A stretch of DNA of 57,218 nt. Origin: Bacteroidota bacterium. GTDB taxonomy: Bacteria; Bacteroidota; Bacteroidia; B-17B0; Aurantibacillaceae. The DNA is taken from positions 1 through 57,218 of the forward strand of contig OMJH01000035.1 of NCBI GenBank assembly GCA_900299295.1. Direction: 5' to 3'. The stretch's first letter is position 1. Each line of letters begins with the position of its first letter. The position numbers and the translations under genes are program-made. The notes below the pieces were generated by a model. It had not been told where the DNA came from. It ran no database searches and saw nothing but the letters and a program-made list of their open reading frames with translations. Below are positions 1-8,890 of this stretch, piece by piece.

Positions 1-1007
1 AAAGTGTCGCTGTATTTTCGAGATGTTGGAAGATGAGCTTCATTTTGCGCATACTGATAATGCGTATCTGCGCCTGTAACGATGTGTAGACTTGGAAACC
101 GTTGTAGCAGAGAATCGAAGAAGAGCCGAAGATAAGGATGGTTGTCTAAATTATTTTCAAATATATCGTCACCGATGAATTGGTGAGGAATAAATGTCTC
201 CGGGAAAACAAGGTAATCAATCGTTGAATCCAGTTGCTTGTGAGCCAATTTCATTGTTTGACTGAATTGGTCCGCAAACGGGATTTCAAATTTTTCAGTG
301 TAAGGATTATATCCGGGCTGCAGGATGAGGCATTTGACACGATTTAAATTTTTTGTTTTTGCGGGTATCGGTTTAATTACGTGAGAAATGAGTATCGGTA
401 AAAAAAAGAATGCGACAAGACATATAAATAAAATTATTTTTCTAAGAAATGTTTTTGTTGTTTCGGGATAAAAAAGAATAATGAAAACGAGTGCATTAAT
501 AAGTAGAATCCACAAGCTTCCTCCTGAAACGCCGGTAAATTCATACCACTGAATCCAGGTTGTCTTAAAAGCAAAAACATTTCCTAGGGTAAGCCATGTC
601 CAGGACAAATCCCAGTCGGTGTGCAGGTATTCAAAACTTAACCAAACGGGCAAAAGGAGAAAATAACGTAAAAAAGAAGTGATATTTTTTGTAAGCAATA
701 AATACACAAGATAAGTTAAGCTCATTAGCAAGGCGTTGCAAGTGATGGCCATTGCAGCACCGCCAAGGGAGGCGTAGGAAACCCACCAGGTGGCACATAA
801 ATTCCAGGTAAAAAAAGTCAGATAGGAAAGCCAGAATAAGTAATTTAATTTGTTTTTTCTATCTGATGCTAAAACTGATTTTTCGTTCAGAAAAAACGGA
901 ACAAACGCAAAAAAGATCAGAAAAGTTAGCGATGGAATCCATGCACTACCAAGTAGTAATCCGGATAAGACGGACCAAAATAAGCCGGAAATTTTTACAA
1001 ATTTCAT
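1..1007 (-). CDS. lnt: Apolipoprotein N-acyltransferase, C-terminus cut off by window edge
   Basis: Lnt adds the third acyl chain to the N-terminal cysteine of lipoprotein precursors at the outer face of the inner membrane. The reverse strand reads open from an ATG at 1007 to the window edge (335 codons). The first two thirds are hydrophobic membrane segments with the family's Trp-rich stretches. They are followed by the nitrilase-like domain: LILQPGYNPYTEKF, and YLVFPETFIP, whose Glu is the expected catalytic residue, then VTGADTHYQYAQ. The catalytic Lys and Cys lie beyond the edge. The gene follows mtgA by 12 bases on the same strand, so the two are probably co-transcribed. Family assignment comes from motifs read in the translation. 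Confidence 0.92.
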   Translation of the reverse strand, partial: MKFVKISGLFWSVLSGLLLGSAWIPSLTFLIFFAFVPFFLNEKSVLASDRKNKLNYLFWLSYLTFFTWNLCATWWVSYASLGGAAMAITCNALLMSLTYLVYLLLTKNITSFLRYFLLLPVWLSFEYLHTDWDLSWTWLTLGNVFAFKTTWIQWYEFTGVSGGSLWILLINALVFIILFYPETTKTFLRKIILFICLVAFFFLPILISHVIKPIPAKTKNLNRVKCLILQPGYNPYTEKFEIPFADQFSQTMKLAHKQLDSTIDYLVFPETFIPHQFIGDDIFENNLDNHPYLRLFFDSLLQRFPSLHIVTGADTHYQYAQNEAHLPTSRKYSDT

Positions 1008-1019
1008 TTTACAGTAAAA

Positions 1020-1781
1020 CTATTTCTTTTTTTTTGGTTCAACATTTTCTACTTCATACTTTTCATAATCCAGTTTTCCGCCCCAGAACCGCATTTGCTG
1101 TAAAACAAACTGCTTGCGTTTTTGCAGGTATGCAGTTTTTAAATTTTTTCCGTAAACGCGCGGATTCGGCAACAAGGTTGCAAGCACTGCCGACTCTTCC
1201 TTCGTCAATTGTTCAGCGGATTTTCCAAAGTAATGCCTTGCGGCAGCTTCTGCACCATATATGCCATCCCCGAATTCAATTACGTTGAGGTAAACTTCCA
1301 TAATTCTCTCTTTGCTCCAGCAGATTTCAATAACGAATGAAAAATAAAATTCAAAGGCCTTTCTAATATAGTCCCTTCCGGGCCATAGATAAACATTTTT
1401 AGCCGTTTGCATGGTGATTGTGCTTCCTCCGCGAAAACGTTTTTTGCCCCTTTTTTTATTTTTTTCGTTTTCGTTGAGGGCTTTTTTTAATGCGCCAAAA
1501 TCTACTCCGTTGTGTTTTAAAAAATTTTGGTCCTCACTGCACACAACCGCAAGTTGCAGGTGAGGGCAAATGTCTTCCAGCGCAACCCAATCTTTTTCCA
1601 GTTTCATTTTTTTATCCTCCGATAATTGCTGACCCCATCGAATCAGCATGAGTGGTGTTATCGGAACAGGTATCCAACGGAAAACAAGCGTAATTAAAAA
1701 TGAAGCGGCAAAAAAAATCAAAACAGATTTCCAAACGAATCTCCACAATTTTTTCAAAAAAGGTTTTTTTGATGAAGCCAC
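1020..1781 (-). CDS. mtgA: Monofunctional biosynthetic peptidoglycan transglycosylase
   Basis: A GT51 enzyme that polymerises lipid II into glycan strands without a transpeptidase domain. At 253 residues it has the size of MtgA. It has one N-terminal membrane anchor (about residues 15-45). Family motifs follow in order: EDQNFLKHNGVDF with the catalytic Glu, RGGSTITMQTAKNVYLWPGR, the KERIMEVYLNVIEFG block, and LLPNPRVY. The start is GTG at 1781; no ATG lies before the anchor. A TAGTTTTG -7-like box at 1786-1793 sits almost against the start, suggesting a very short or absent leader. lnt follows 12 bases downstream, so both genes serve the envelope. Confidence 0.95.
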   Translation of the reverse strand: MASSKKPFLKKLWRFVWKSVLIFFAASFLITLVFRWIPVPITPLMLIRWGQQLSEDKKMKLEKDWVALEDICPHLQLAVVCSEDQNFLKHNGVDFGALKKALNENEKNKKRGKKRFRGGSTITMQTAKNVYLWPGRDYIRKAFEFYFSFVIEICWSKERIMEVYLNVIEFGDGIYGAEAAARHYFGKSAEQLTKEESAVLATLLPNPRVYGKNLKTAYLQKRKQFVLQQMRFWGGKLDYEKYEVENVEPKKKK

Positions 1782-1785
1782 TATT

Positions 1786-1793
1786 CAAAACTA
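1786..1793 (-). promoter_or_regulatory. Putative -7 box (TAGTTTTG) for mtgA-lnt
   Basis: Matches the Bacteroidota -7 consensus TAnnTTTG. It ends 4 bases before the GTG start, which would give a leaderless or nearly leaderless transcript. No clear -33 box is visible, so it may be fortuitous. Confidence 0.35.
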
Positions 1794-1828
1794 TGTAAAT
1801 TTACAACCGCGGTAGAAACTCATCGCCG

Positions 1829-1836
1829 TAATTTTG
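1829..1836 (+). promoter_or_regulatory. Putative -7 box (TAATTTTG) for the thioredoxin-like gene
   Basis: TAnnTTTG match ending 16 bases before the ATG at 1853. It is correctly oriented and spaced; no clear -33 box was seen. Confidence 0.5.
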
Positions 1837-1852
1837 AACAAAAAAAGGTTAA

Positions 1853-2344
1853 ATGAAAAACAGACTTATTTTACTTGTGTTGCTGGTTTCAGGATTTTTG
1901 GTATTTCTGTTTTTTTACAACAGATACCGAACTGCACCACAGTTGGATCCTTTTAACCTATCACTTACTACCTCTGAAGGTAAAGTGCAGAGGCTTTCCT
2001 CATTCCGGAATAAAAACGTTATGATTGTTTTTTATGCTTCCTGGTGTCCTGATTGCCGCGTTGAACTGGATGATTTGAATGAAATTTACGCCTCCCGATT
2101 GCGTAATATTGAGGTTGTTTGTATCACCGATGATCCAATTGAAAAAATGAATTCATTTAAAAAAAAGAAAAATTACCCGTTTCATTTTTTTCAGGCTTCC
2201 GTGCAGCTTTCTGAGCTGGGAATTTTTACCATTCCAGCTAATTATCTCGTTAATGCAGACGGAAATATTGTATTGCAGAAAGTGGGCGCCATTAATTGGC
2301 GCGACAACAGTGTTGTTGTGAAGATGCTGGAGTTATTAAAATAA
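1853..2344 (+). CDS. TlpA/ResA-like membrane-anchored thioredoxin-family protein
   Basis: Probable periplasmic thiol-disulfide oxidoreductase. Residues 4-22 form a hydrophobic signal anchor. The thioredoxin fold follows, with the redox motif in ASWCPDCRVEL, i.e. CPDC rather than the common CGPC or CPPC. The cis-Pro region reads FTIPANYLVNADGNIV. The length (163 residues) fits ResA/TlpA single-domain proteins. The gene stands alone on this strand and converges with ispD, two bases apart. Which partner it reduces cannot be told from context: no cytochrome c maturation gene is nearby. Family assignment is firm, function only general. Confidence 0.85.
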   Translation: MKNRLILLVLLVSGFLVFLFFYNRYRTAPQLDPFNLSLTTSEGKVQRLSSFRNKNVMIVFYASWCPDCRVELDDLNEIYASRLRNIEVVCITDDPIEKMNSFKKKKNYPFHFFQASVQLSELGIFTIPANYLVNADGNIVLQKVGAINWRDNSVVVKMLELLK

Positions 2345-2346
2345 TT

Positions 2347-3036
2347 TTAATTTTTTCTTGCAGATTTTTTCAGCAGCGATAAGCTGGCAAATTCCAAATC
2401 CTCAGGGAATGTAATTTTGATATTTTCTCTATTACCTTCCACCAAATGAATTTTATTTCCCGCTGCTTCTGCCACACTTGCATCGTCTGTAAATTGTGGC
2501 TGCCACTGTTGCTCAAATGCTTTTTTAATCAGATTAACATTAAAACACTGGGGCGTTTGCACGCTTCGCATGAAATCTCTATTGACAGCCAAGGAGTTTC
2601 CTCCTTTCACTTCTCGCAACGATTCGGCAATCGGTGTGACCGGGATAGCATTGCCGTGTAATTTAGTTGCTGTTACACACCTTTGAATCGTTTCTGCAGA
2701 AACCAATGGGCGGGCTGCATCGTGAATCATTACAATTGAATCGGTTTCATAAGGAATAATTTCGAGACCGTTTTTGACTGAATGAAACCGTGTTTCCCCT
2801 CCTGCAACAATTGAAAAATTATGTTCCGGAAAGTGTTTCGAAAGTTCGCTTCTCAGAAAAGTAATCCAATCGGAATGAACGGCTACAATGATTTTAAGTT
2901 CTTGAATTTCTTTTTGGAAAATTTCAATCGAATGACAGATTACAGGTTTACCTAATAAATGCAAAAATTGCTTTGGAATCTCAGAGCTCATCCGGCTTCC
3001 TGTTCCGCCTGCAACAAGAATTAAATAGGTTGCCAT
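2347..3036 (-). CDS. ispD: 2-C-methyl-D-erythritol 4-phosphate cytidylyltransferase
   Basis: IspD couples CTP to MEP in the non-mevalonate isoprenoid pathway. At 229 residues it has the usual length. Motifs: N-terminal nucleotide loop VAGGTGSRM with PKQF just behind it, the HDAARPLVS block, TPIAESL, and the C-terminal EGNRENIKITFPEDL, all characteristic of IspD. It is the last gene of the leftward run from ftsX and starts 37 bases behind queA. Its product feeds the isoprenoid supply used by UppS, encoded at 51.2 kb in this window. Confidence 0.96.
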   Translation of the reverse strand: MATYLILVAGGTGSRMSSEIPKQFLHLLGKPVICHSIEIFQKEIQELKIIVAVHSDWITFLRSELSKHFPEHNFSIVAGGETRFHSVKNGLEIIPYETDSIVMIHDAARPLVSAETIQRCVTATKLHGNAIPVTPIAESLREVKGGNSLAVNRDFMRSVQTPQCFNVNLIKKAFEQQWQPQFTDDASVAEAAGNKIHLVEGNRENIKITFPEDLEFASLSLLKKSARKN

Positions 3037-3073
3037 ACAGTATAAAGTGTTAGGGTATGCTTACGCACGTCTC

Positions 3074-4123
3074 CTAAAGGATTAACATTGCGTCTCCGTA
3101 AGAATAGAAACGATATTTTTCCTTTATTGCTTCTTTATAGGCTTTCATAATCAGATCATACCCGCCAAATGCAGTGACCATCATTATAAGTGTAGATTCA
3201 GGCGTATGAAAGTTGGTAATCATGCAGTTTGCCACAGAAAAATCGTAGGGAGGAAAGATAAATTTATTTGTCCATCCTCGGAAAGGGTTTAAGTGTCCGT
3301 TGGTAGAAACTGAGGTTTCAATTGCACGCATGCTTGTGGTTCCAACCGCACACACGCGGCGTTTTTTATCAAGCGCTTTATTTACAATTTGGGTTGTGAT
3401 TTCAGGTATTTCCAATTCCTCAGAATCCATTTTGTGCTTAGTAAGATCTTCGACTTCAACCGTACGGAAAGTTCCGAGACCTACATGCAGTGTAACAAAT
3501 CCAAAATCAACGCCTTTAATTTCAAGGCGTTTCATAAGTTCACGGCTGAAATGCAACCCGGCTGTAGGGGCAGCAACGGCACCTTCATTCTTTGCGAATA
3601 CTGTCTGATATCGAGCTTCATCTTCGGGCTCAACTTTTCGTTTAATATATTTAGGAAGTGGGGTCTCGCCCATGTTTTTTAAGCAATTGCGGAATTCTTC
3701 GTAGGTGCCGTCGAACAAAAAACGTAAGGTACGACCTCGTGAAGTTGTGTTATCAATTACTTCTGCTACAAGTGTTTCATCATCGCCAAAATATAACTTA
3801 TTCCCGATACGAATTTTACGAGCAGGATCTACAAGTACATCCCACAAACGGCTTTCAGCATTTAATTCGCGCAATAAAAAGACTTCAATTTTAGCACCCG
3901 TTTTTTCTTTGTTTCCGTACATGCGGGCAGGAAACACCTTGGTGTCGTTCATAATCATAACATCGCCATTGTCGAAGTAATTAATGATGTCCTTAAATAC
4001 TTTGTGTTCGATTTTTCCGGTTTTCCGGTTTACGACCATCAGACGGCTCTCGTCACGATTTTTTGCAGGGTGTTCAGCCAGTAATTCTTTTGGAAGGTTG
4101 AACTTAAACTGAGATAGTTTCAT
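3074..4123 (-). CDS. queA: S-adenosylmethionine:tRNA ribosyltransferase-isomerase
   Basis: QueA transfers the ribosyl part of SAM to 7-aminomethyl-7-deazaguanine in tRNA, forming epoxyqueuosine. It has 349 residues, the usual length. Seen: N-terminal [33 protein letters not shown], the [14 protein letters not shown] block, [10 protein letters not shown], and the C-terminal [13 protein letters not shown] and [16 protein letters not shown]. All are family signatures. A TATCTTTG -7 box lies 32 bases upstream of the ATG, so queA-ispD may have its own promoter inside the larger leftward cluster. Confidence 0.97.
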   Translation of the reverse strand: MKLSQFKFNLPKELLAEHPAKNRDESRLMVVNRKTGKIEHKVFKDIINYFDNGDVMIMNDTKVFPARMYGNKEKTGAKIEVFLLRELNAESRLWDVLVDPARKIRIGNKLYFGDDETLVAEVIDNTTSRGRTLRFLFDGTYEEFRNCLKNMGETPLPKYIKRKVEPEDEARYQTVFAKNEGAVAAPTAGLHFSRELMKRLEIKGVDFGFVTLHVGLGTFRTVEVEDLTKHKMDSEELEIPEITTQIVNKALDKKRRVCAVGTTSMRAIETSVSTNGHLNPFRGWTNKFIFPPYDFSVANCMITNFHTPESTLIMMVTAFGGYDLIMKAYKEAIKEKYRFYSYGDAMLIL

Positions 4124-4155
4124 AGGGTTAATCTTACGGGATTATTAATTGGCGG

Positions 4156-4163
4156 CAAAGATA
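4156..4163 (-). promoter_or_regulatory. Putative -7 box (TATCTTTG) for queA
   Basis: TAnnTTTG match in the 78-base gap between truB and queA. It ends 32 bases before the queA ATG. The -33 region is only T-rich. Confidence 0.5.
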
Positions 4164-4201
4164 CAATGAGAAATAGGGAATTGGAAGAAAAATCGAATAA
4201 T

Positions 4202-4942
4202 TTACGGTCGTTTAACCAAATTTTCCATGAGTTCATGAAGGTTAAGGCTGTTTTCTAACGTAAAATCGCCGATTCGAGTTCGGCATAATCGAGTAAGATG
4301 AGCGCCGCTGTCAAGGGCTTTTCCAAAGTCGCGGGCAATTGAGCGGATATAGGTTCCCTTGCTGCAAACAATTCGGAAGGAAACGGAAGGCATGGAAATA
4401 TTCGTTATTTCGAATGTTTTTATTTCGATCTCTTTTCCGGGAATTTCCACTTCAATACCTTTTCTTGCCAGTTCATAAGCACGTTTACCTTGAATTTTAA
4501 CCGCAGAAAAAGCGGGCGGCTGTTGAATTAAAACACCGGTAAATTTCTTTGCAGCAGTTAAAATATCTGTTTCTTGAATGTGATGGGTTGGGTAGGTCGC
4601 ATCAATTTCTCGTTCGAGATCAAAACAGGGCGTAGTTGCGCCAATTAAAAATGTTCCGGTATATTCCTTTTCCAATTGCTGAAAGCTAGAAATTTCTTTA
4701 GTCTTTTTGCCTGTGCATATCAGCAAAACGCCGGTTGCAAGCGGATCAAGTGTGCCAGCATGACCAACACGGAGGCGGGCTTGGTTATTTTGAGTTTGTT
4801 CAGTGTGATGATTTAAGTATTGTCTTGCAGCCCATTTAATTTTGTTAACGGCTTGAAAAGAAGTAATATGTGATGGTTTATCAATTGCTACAACCTCGCC
4901 TCCAAAAAAATTAAATTCTCTGTTGAGTTCTTGATTTAGCAC
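4202..4942 (-). CDS. truB: tRNA pseudouridine(55) synthase
   Basis: TruB makes pseudouridine 55 in the T-loop of tRNAs. It has 246 residues. The N-terminal AIDKPSHITSFQAVNKIK and the catalytic block RVGHAGTLDPLATGVL, whose Asp is the nucleophile, are intact. They are followed by KEYTGTFLIGATTPCFD, QQPPAFSAVKIQGKRAYELAR and CSKGTYIRSIARDFG. About 16 extra polar residues (around positions 40-55) separate the first motif from the catalytic block, as often in this phylum. It lies 12 bases downstream of uppP in a leftward operon. Confidence 0.97.
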   Translation of the reverse strand: MLNQELNREFNFFGGEVVAIDKPSHITSFQAVNKIKWAARQYLNHHTEQTQNNQARLRVGHAGTLDPLATGVLLICTGKKTKEISSFQQLEKEYTGTFLIGATTPCFDLEREIDATYPTHHIQETDILTAAKKFTGVLIQQPPAFSAVKIQGKRAYELARKGIEVEIPGKEIEIKTFEITNISMPSVSFRIVCSKGTYIRSIARDFGKALDSGAHLTRLCRTRIGDFTLENSLNLHELMENLVKRP

Positions 4943-4954
4943 CTTGCAATGAAT

Positions 4955-5791
4955 TTACTTTTTCTGAATAATTTGTGTATTGACTGAATTTGATTCTTCG
5001 TTGAAATTTAAAGGCTTAATTGTAAAGTGAATGAACAATAAAAGTCCCGCCAAAAGAATTCTGTACCAACCGAAAATCACAAATCCTTTATTATTCAGAA
5101 AAGCAATAAAAGCTTTTATTGCTAATAGGGCAATTACAAAAGCTACGATATTTCCCATGATCAGCATATTAATTTCATGCGAATTGGGAAGCCCATGTTC
5201 CTGGTAAAAATCCAAGCATTTTTTTGCAGTTGCCGCGAACATGGTTGGGACAGCGAGAAAAAAAGAAAACTCCGCGGCGGCACGCGGAGTTAATTTTTGC
5301 GACAAACCGCCGATGATAGTAGCGCCGCTTCGTGAAACGCCCGGAAAAAGTGCCAGACACTGAAAGAGGCCAATTTTAAAGGATGTACTGTTTTTCAATT
5401 CATCTGTGTTATCAGTTTTTCCCGCCGGGATTAATTTTTGGATGAATAGAAATACGATGCCGCCTAAAAAAAGTGCTATACAAATACCGATTGTATTCTC
5501 CATGAATTTGTCGATTTTATCGGCCAGCAACAAGCCGAAAACTGCAGCAGGAATAAAAGCAATAAACAGTTTAAAATAAAAATCAACGGAGCGAAAAAAT
5601 TTTTTAAAGTAAAGCACTACAACCGATAATATGGCGCCGAATTGAATTGCAACAGTGAACAACTTAAGAAAGGAATTGTTTTCCATACCCATCAGCGCTG
5701 ACCCTATTACAAGGTGTCCGGTAGAAGACACAGGAAGGAATTCTGTAAGCCCTTCAATAATGGCAAGAATAAATGCCTGAAGTGATGTCAT
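4955..5791 (-). CDS. uppP: Undecaprenyl-diphosphate phosphatase
   Basis: UppP (BacA) dephosphorylates undecaprenyl diphosphate to recycle the lipid carrier for cell-wall and glycan synthesis. It has 278 residues with about eight membrane segments. Signature motifs: [20 protein letters not shown] near the N-terminus and [14 protein letters not shown] around residue 150. It is followed 12 bases later by truB and preceded 6 bases earlier by the DUF3098 gene. It works on the product of UppS, encoded at 51.2 kb. Confidence 0.97.
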   Translation of the reverse strand: MTSLQAFILAIIEGLTEFLPVSSTGHLVIGSALMGMENNSFLKLFTVAIQFGAILSVVVLYFKKFFRSVDFYFKLFIAFIPAAVFGLLLADKIDKFMENTIGICIALFLGGIVFLFIQKLIPAGKTDNTDELKNSTSFKIGLFQCLALFPGVSRSGATIIGGLSQKLTPRAAAEFSFFLAVPTMFAATAKKCLDFYQEHGLPNSHEINMLIMGNIVAFVIALLAIKAFIAFLNNKGFVIFGWYRILLAGLLLFIHFTIKPLNFNEESNSVNTQIIQKK

Positions 5792-5797
5792 CGGAAA

Positions 5798-6052
5798 TTA
5801 TTCTTCCGTTGGGTTTTGTTTTGGCTTGCGCATAATAGCATAAAACAAAACAGCAAATCCAAGGAGGCAGGTAACAGGTGCATAGGTAATCCGTTGTTTG
5901 TCAAAAATAGCCGGATTAAAAACATTCGGATCCTTACTTTCTCCACCAATCATCATTAAATACCCTGCGCCAATTAAAACAATGCCGAGTATCAAAAAAA
6001 GATAATTCAGTTTATCAAAGTAAACTTCTTCTGTTTTAATGTTTTTTTCCAT
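5798..6052 (-). CDS. DUF3098 family small membrane protein
   Basis: A short protein of unknown function (84 residues from the chosen ATG) with two predicted membrane helices: NYLFLILGIVLIGAGYLMMI and APVTCLLGFAVLFYAIM. Between them lies a GGESKDPNVFNPAIFDKQR loop typical of DUF3098. The reading frame is open to 6109, but the start at 6052 is preferred. It begins with the conserved MEKNIKTEEVYFDKLNY, and a TATATTTG -7 box lies at 6070-6077, which would fall inside the longer version. The gene sits between ftsX and uppP, a gene order conserved across Bacteroidota, hinting at an envelope or division role (inference). Confidence 0.85.
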   Translation of the reverse strand: MEKNIKTEEVYFDKLNYLFLILGIVLIGAGYLMMIGGESKDPNVFNPAIFDKQRITYAPVTCLLGFAVLFYAIMRKPKQNPTEE

Positions 6053-6069
6053 TGGGTTAATTGAGTAGA

Positions 6070-6077
6070 CAAATATA
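6070..6077 (-). promoter_or_regulatory. Putative -7 box (TATATTTG) for DUF3098-uppP-truB
   Basis: TAnnTTTG match between the ftsX stop and the DUF3098 ATG, ending 17 bases before that ATG. It supports the internal start at 6052. Confidence 0.45.
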
Positions 6078-6109
6078 GGAATTGATGGCGAATATAAACG
6101 ATGCTGCAA

Positions 6110-6988
6110 TTACAGGTGCAGGTCCTCAGATTTTAGGTTGAGGTAACGTTTAATCGCAAGACCCGCACTTAAAGATGAGATAAGTACACCCAATAGAATA
6201 ATTGAAAACATGAGTGCCAGTAATTGATTTTGATTTTGATTGAATAATAAAACAGGAAAAATTTTGACAAGTACAATAATAAAACCTCCGATTAGCAGGC
6301 AGGCAAATATGCCGGCAACAACTCCTTGTCGTACAGCCTTTATGATAAATGGTCTGCGAATAAAGGCACGGGTAGCACCCACCAGGTACATCGTGCGAAG
6401 CAAATATCGTTTCGAATAAATTGATAAACGGATAGTGTTGTTAATTAAACCGATTGCCACGAATGAAAGCAGAGCGGAAAGGACAAGAAGAATTAAACCG
6501 ATATCCCTGCTGTTTTTGTCCATTTCTTCAAATAATAATTTGTGATAATTGATTTCTTTTACGGTTTTACCGCCCGCCATGGATTGAATCTCTGATTTAA
6601 TCCATTCCAAACTATCGTTATTTACATAGGTTGAATTTAGTTTTACATTGATACTGGGTTCGAGCGGATTATCACCTAAAAATTCAACAAAATCTTCACC
6701 AAGTTCTTTTTTCATTTCCTCGGCGGCAACTTCTTTTGCTATATATTCCGCCTCTTTCACAAATAATGAAGCGTCAAGTTCTTTTCGGAGGGTTTGAATA
6801 TTTGCCTCCGTTGCCTTTTCGTTGATGATAACCTGAAACCCGAATTCTTCTTTCAACGTATTGGTAAGGTTTCTGAAATTCAACATGGCCCAGCCGGCAA
6901 GTCCGAGCATAAATAAAACCAGAGCAAGGCTGATTACAACCGTGGTAGATGAAGAGGCGAAGCGGAAGTTTCCGGATTTTGTTGCCAT
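6110..6988 (-). CDS. ftsX: Cell division protein FtsX
   Basis: FtsX is the membrane subunit of the FtsE-FtsX complex. With FtsE it controls peptidoglycan hydrolases at the septum. Its 292 residues show the family layout: one N-terminal membrane helix (about residues 15-37), an extracytoplasmic domain, then three C-terminal helices. LLRTMYLVGATRAFIRRPF sits between helices two and three, the coupling region for FtsE. No ftsE lies in the window; separation of the two genes is common in Bacteroidota. This is the first gene of the leftward cluster, and no strict TAnnTTTG box is visible ahead of it. Confidence 0.93.
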   Translation of the reverse strand: MATKSGNFRFASSSTTVVISLALVLFMLGLAGWAMLNFRNLTNTLKEEFGFQVIINEKATEANIQTLRKELDASLFVKEAEYIAKEVAAEEMKKELGEDFVEFLGDNPLEPSINVKLNSTYVNNDSLEWIKSEIQSMAGGKTVKEINYHKLLFEEMDKNSRDIGLILLVLSALLSFVAIGLINNTIRLSIYSKRYLLRTMYLVGATRAFIRRPFIIKAVRQGVVAGIFACLLIGGFIIVLVKIFPVLLFNQNQNQLLALMFSIILLGVLISSLSAGLAIKRYLNLKSEDLHL

Positions 6989-7136
6989 TTGAAAAACGAA
7001 AATAGTTTTTGAAAATTAGTTAATTTTTTGATCCTGAAAATGATGTTAACAGCGGATTGTTTATCGCAAATTTTGCATTGTATGCCGCGATTGGCATCTT
7101 TTTTTTAATTTTCATTATCAACTGAATAAAAAAAGT

Positions 7137-7144
7137 TAGTTTTG
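7137..7144 (+). promoter_or_regulatory. Putative -7 box (TAGTTTTG) for the T9SS repeat protein
   Basis: TAnnTTTG match ending 24 bases before the ATG at 7169. No convincing -33 element. Confidence 0.45.
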
Positions 7145-7168
7145 AATTAAATAAAAATTTAACCTTTG

Positions 7169-8809
7169 ATGAGAATAAAAATTTCTGCTTGTTTACTTAC
7201 GGTTTTTGCAGTTCATTTGAACGCACAATGGAATAGCAATCCTTCCGTAAATACACCCGTTAGCCAAAGTGTTTTGGATCAGCAGGAGGTTCGTTTGGTA
7301 TCTGATTCAAATGGCGGTGCCATCATGGTGTGGGAAGATTTCAGAAACAATGCCTCATTTGCAGATATATTCATTCAGCGAATTAACACCAACGGCTATG
7401 CGAAATGGACTGTAAATGGAGTGGGTACATGCACCGATATTTTTGATCAGCGAAATGCTGCTGTTTGTCCTGCTCCTTCGGGCGGAGCAATTGTAGCCTG
7501 GCAGGATTTCCGAAACGGGAACTGGGATATTTATGCGCAAAAAGTAGATTCGATTGGGTATACCCATTGGGCCGCCAACGGAGTTCCGGTTTGTGTTAAA
7601 GCACTACATCAAACCGATGTAAAGTCGGTTCCTGATTTAAGCGGTGGCGCTTATTTTGTTTGGGTTGATTCGGTTCCCGGAACTTACGACATTTACGCGC
7701 AGCACCTGGATGCTTCCGGAAATCTTTTGTGGTCTTCAAGCGGCTTGCCGGTATGTACATCTTTTGACAAGCAAACGAATCCAAGGATTGAACTGGATGG
7801 TTTTGGAGGTTGTATAATAACCTGGATGGATAAGCGTTTCGGTGATTATGATATTTACGCGCAGCGAATCGATGCTGCGGGTAACATTAAATGGCAAGCC
7901 AACGGAAGTCTGATTGTTGCTTATCCATTAAACCAATCCAATCCGAAAATAGACCCCGATAATTTGGGAGGTGCAATTATTTCCTGGCAAGATTTCCGCA
8001 ACGGAAATGATTACGATGTTTATGCTCAGCGTGTTGATTCATCAGGCGCAGTTAAATGGGCAACTTCGGGTGTTGCACTTTGTTCGTTAGTTGGATCTTC
8101 GCAAAGTGCTGTCGAGATCTGTTCAAAAGGCGGAATCAATGGAGCTATTATTGCCTGGAAGGATGGCCGCGCCGGTGGTGGAGCATCGCAGGTGTACATG
8201 CAACGGATTGATGTGAATGGACAAGTAAAATGGCAAAGCAATGGAATTTTTGTGGGTAATGGAATTAATCCAAATTTATGCGAAGACGGAAATGGTGGTG
8301 TAATTGTTACTTGGCAGGATTCTACCTTAGGTAACTGGGATGTGCTGACACAGCGAATTGATTCGCTAGGAAATTTTGTGTGGGCTTCCGGCGGAGTTGC
8401 GGTTGGAAACGCTGTTGGTAGTCAATCTTCGCCTAAAAATGTTCCGGATGGAAACGGCGGATCAATTTATGCCTTTCAGGATAAGCGGAACCTGATCGAT
8501 TTTGATGTGTATGCACACCACATTTATTTTTATGGTTCAGCAGTTGGGATAAATGAGATTTCACACGAGGTATCAGCAAAATTGGTTTACCCAAATCCGG
8601 TAAAAAGCGGACAAGTGTTGAATTTTTTACAGGATGAAGAATTACTTTCAATTGATATAACAGATTTACAAGGAAAGTCCATCCATTTTTTACAACTCAA
8701 TGGCCAACATTCCTTTATTGTTCCATCAACAATTACTAACGGCGTTTACCTTTTATGCGTTAAGGAAAAATCAGGCAGAACATTCGGATTACGAATGATT
8801 ATTGAATAA
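7169..8809 (+). CDS. Secreted repeat protein with T9SS type-A sorting domain
   Basis: The protein begins with a signal peptide (about residues 1-19, ending near HLNA). Then come roughly seven copies of a 50-55-residue unit built around GGAIVAWQDFRNG, DIYAQRID and KWQANG. This pattern suggests blades of a beta-propeller. The last 80 residues (LVYPNPVKSGQ through GVYLLCVKEKSG to RMIIE) are a T9SS type-A C-terminal domain, which directs export across the outer membrane and surface attachment. The ligand or substrate is unknown. ATG at 7169 is preferred to the TTG three bases earlier. It stands alone between ftsX (opposite strand) and the MerR gene. Confidence 0.85.
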   Translation: MRIKISACLLTVFAVHLNAQWNSNPSVNTPVSQSVLDQQEVRLVSDSNGGAIMVWEDFRNNASFADIFIQRINTNGYAKWTVNGVGTCTDIFDQRNAAVCPAPSGGAIVAWQDFRNGNWDIYAQKVDSIGYTHWAANGVPVCVKALHQTDVKSVPDLSGGAYFVWVDSVPGTYDIYAQHLDASGNLLWSSSGLPVCTSFDKQTNPRIELDGFGGCIITWMDKRFGDYDIYAQRIDAAGNIKWQANGSLIVAYPLNQSNPKIDPDNLGGAIISWQDFRNGNDYDVYAQRVDSSGAVKWATSGVALCSLVGSSQSAVEICSKGGINGAIIAWKDGRAGGGASQVYMQRIDVNGQVKWQSNGIFVGNGINPNLCEDGNGGVIVTWQDSTLGNWDVLTQRIDSLGNFVWASGGVAVGNAVGSQSSPKNVPDGNGGSIYAFQDKRNLIDFDVYAHHIYFYGSAVGINEISHEVSAKLVYPNPVKSGQVLNFLQDEELLSIDITDLQGKSIHFLQLNGQHSFIVPSTITNGVYLLCVKEKSGRTFGLRMIIE

Positions 8810-8878
8810 TGTTTATAAACAGATCTGCGTTTTTAATAACTTATTAATTAATAGCTGTCAAGTTTTTACTTCAATTAA

Positions 8879-8886
8879 TAAATTTG
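8879..8886 (+). promoter_or_regulatory. Putative -7 box (TAAATTTG) for the MerR-family gene
   Basis: TAnnTTTG match ending 4 bases before the ATG at 8891, so the transcript would be leaderless or nearly so. No -33 box was seen, and the surrounding DNA is AT-rich, so chance is possible. Confidence 0.35.
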
Positions 8887-8890
8887 ATTG

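Noticed and set aside
7082-7105. ATGCC/GGCAT hairpin followed by eight T residues on the plus strand, terminator-like
   Set aside because: No plus-strand gene ends upstream of it within several kilobases; the stem is only 5 bp.
7300-8500. Regular repeats in this gene, first considered as a CRISPR-like or tandem DNA array
   Set aside because: The repeats are conserved at protein level (about 50-55 residues) and diverged at DNA level; the reading frame is open throughout.
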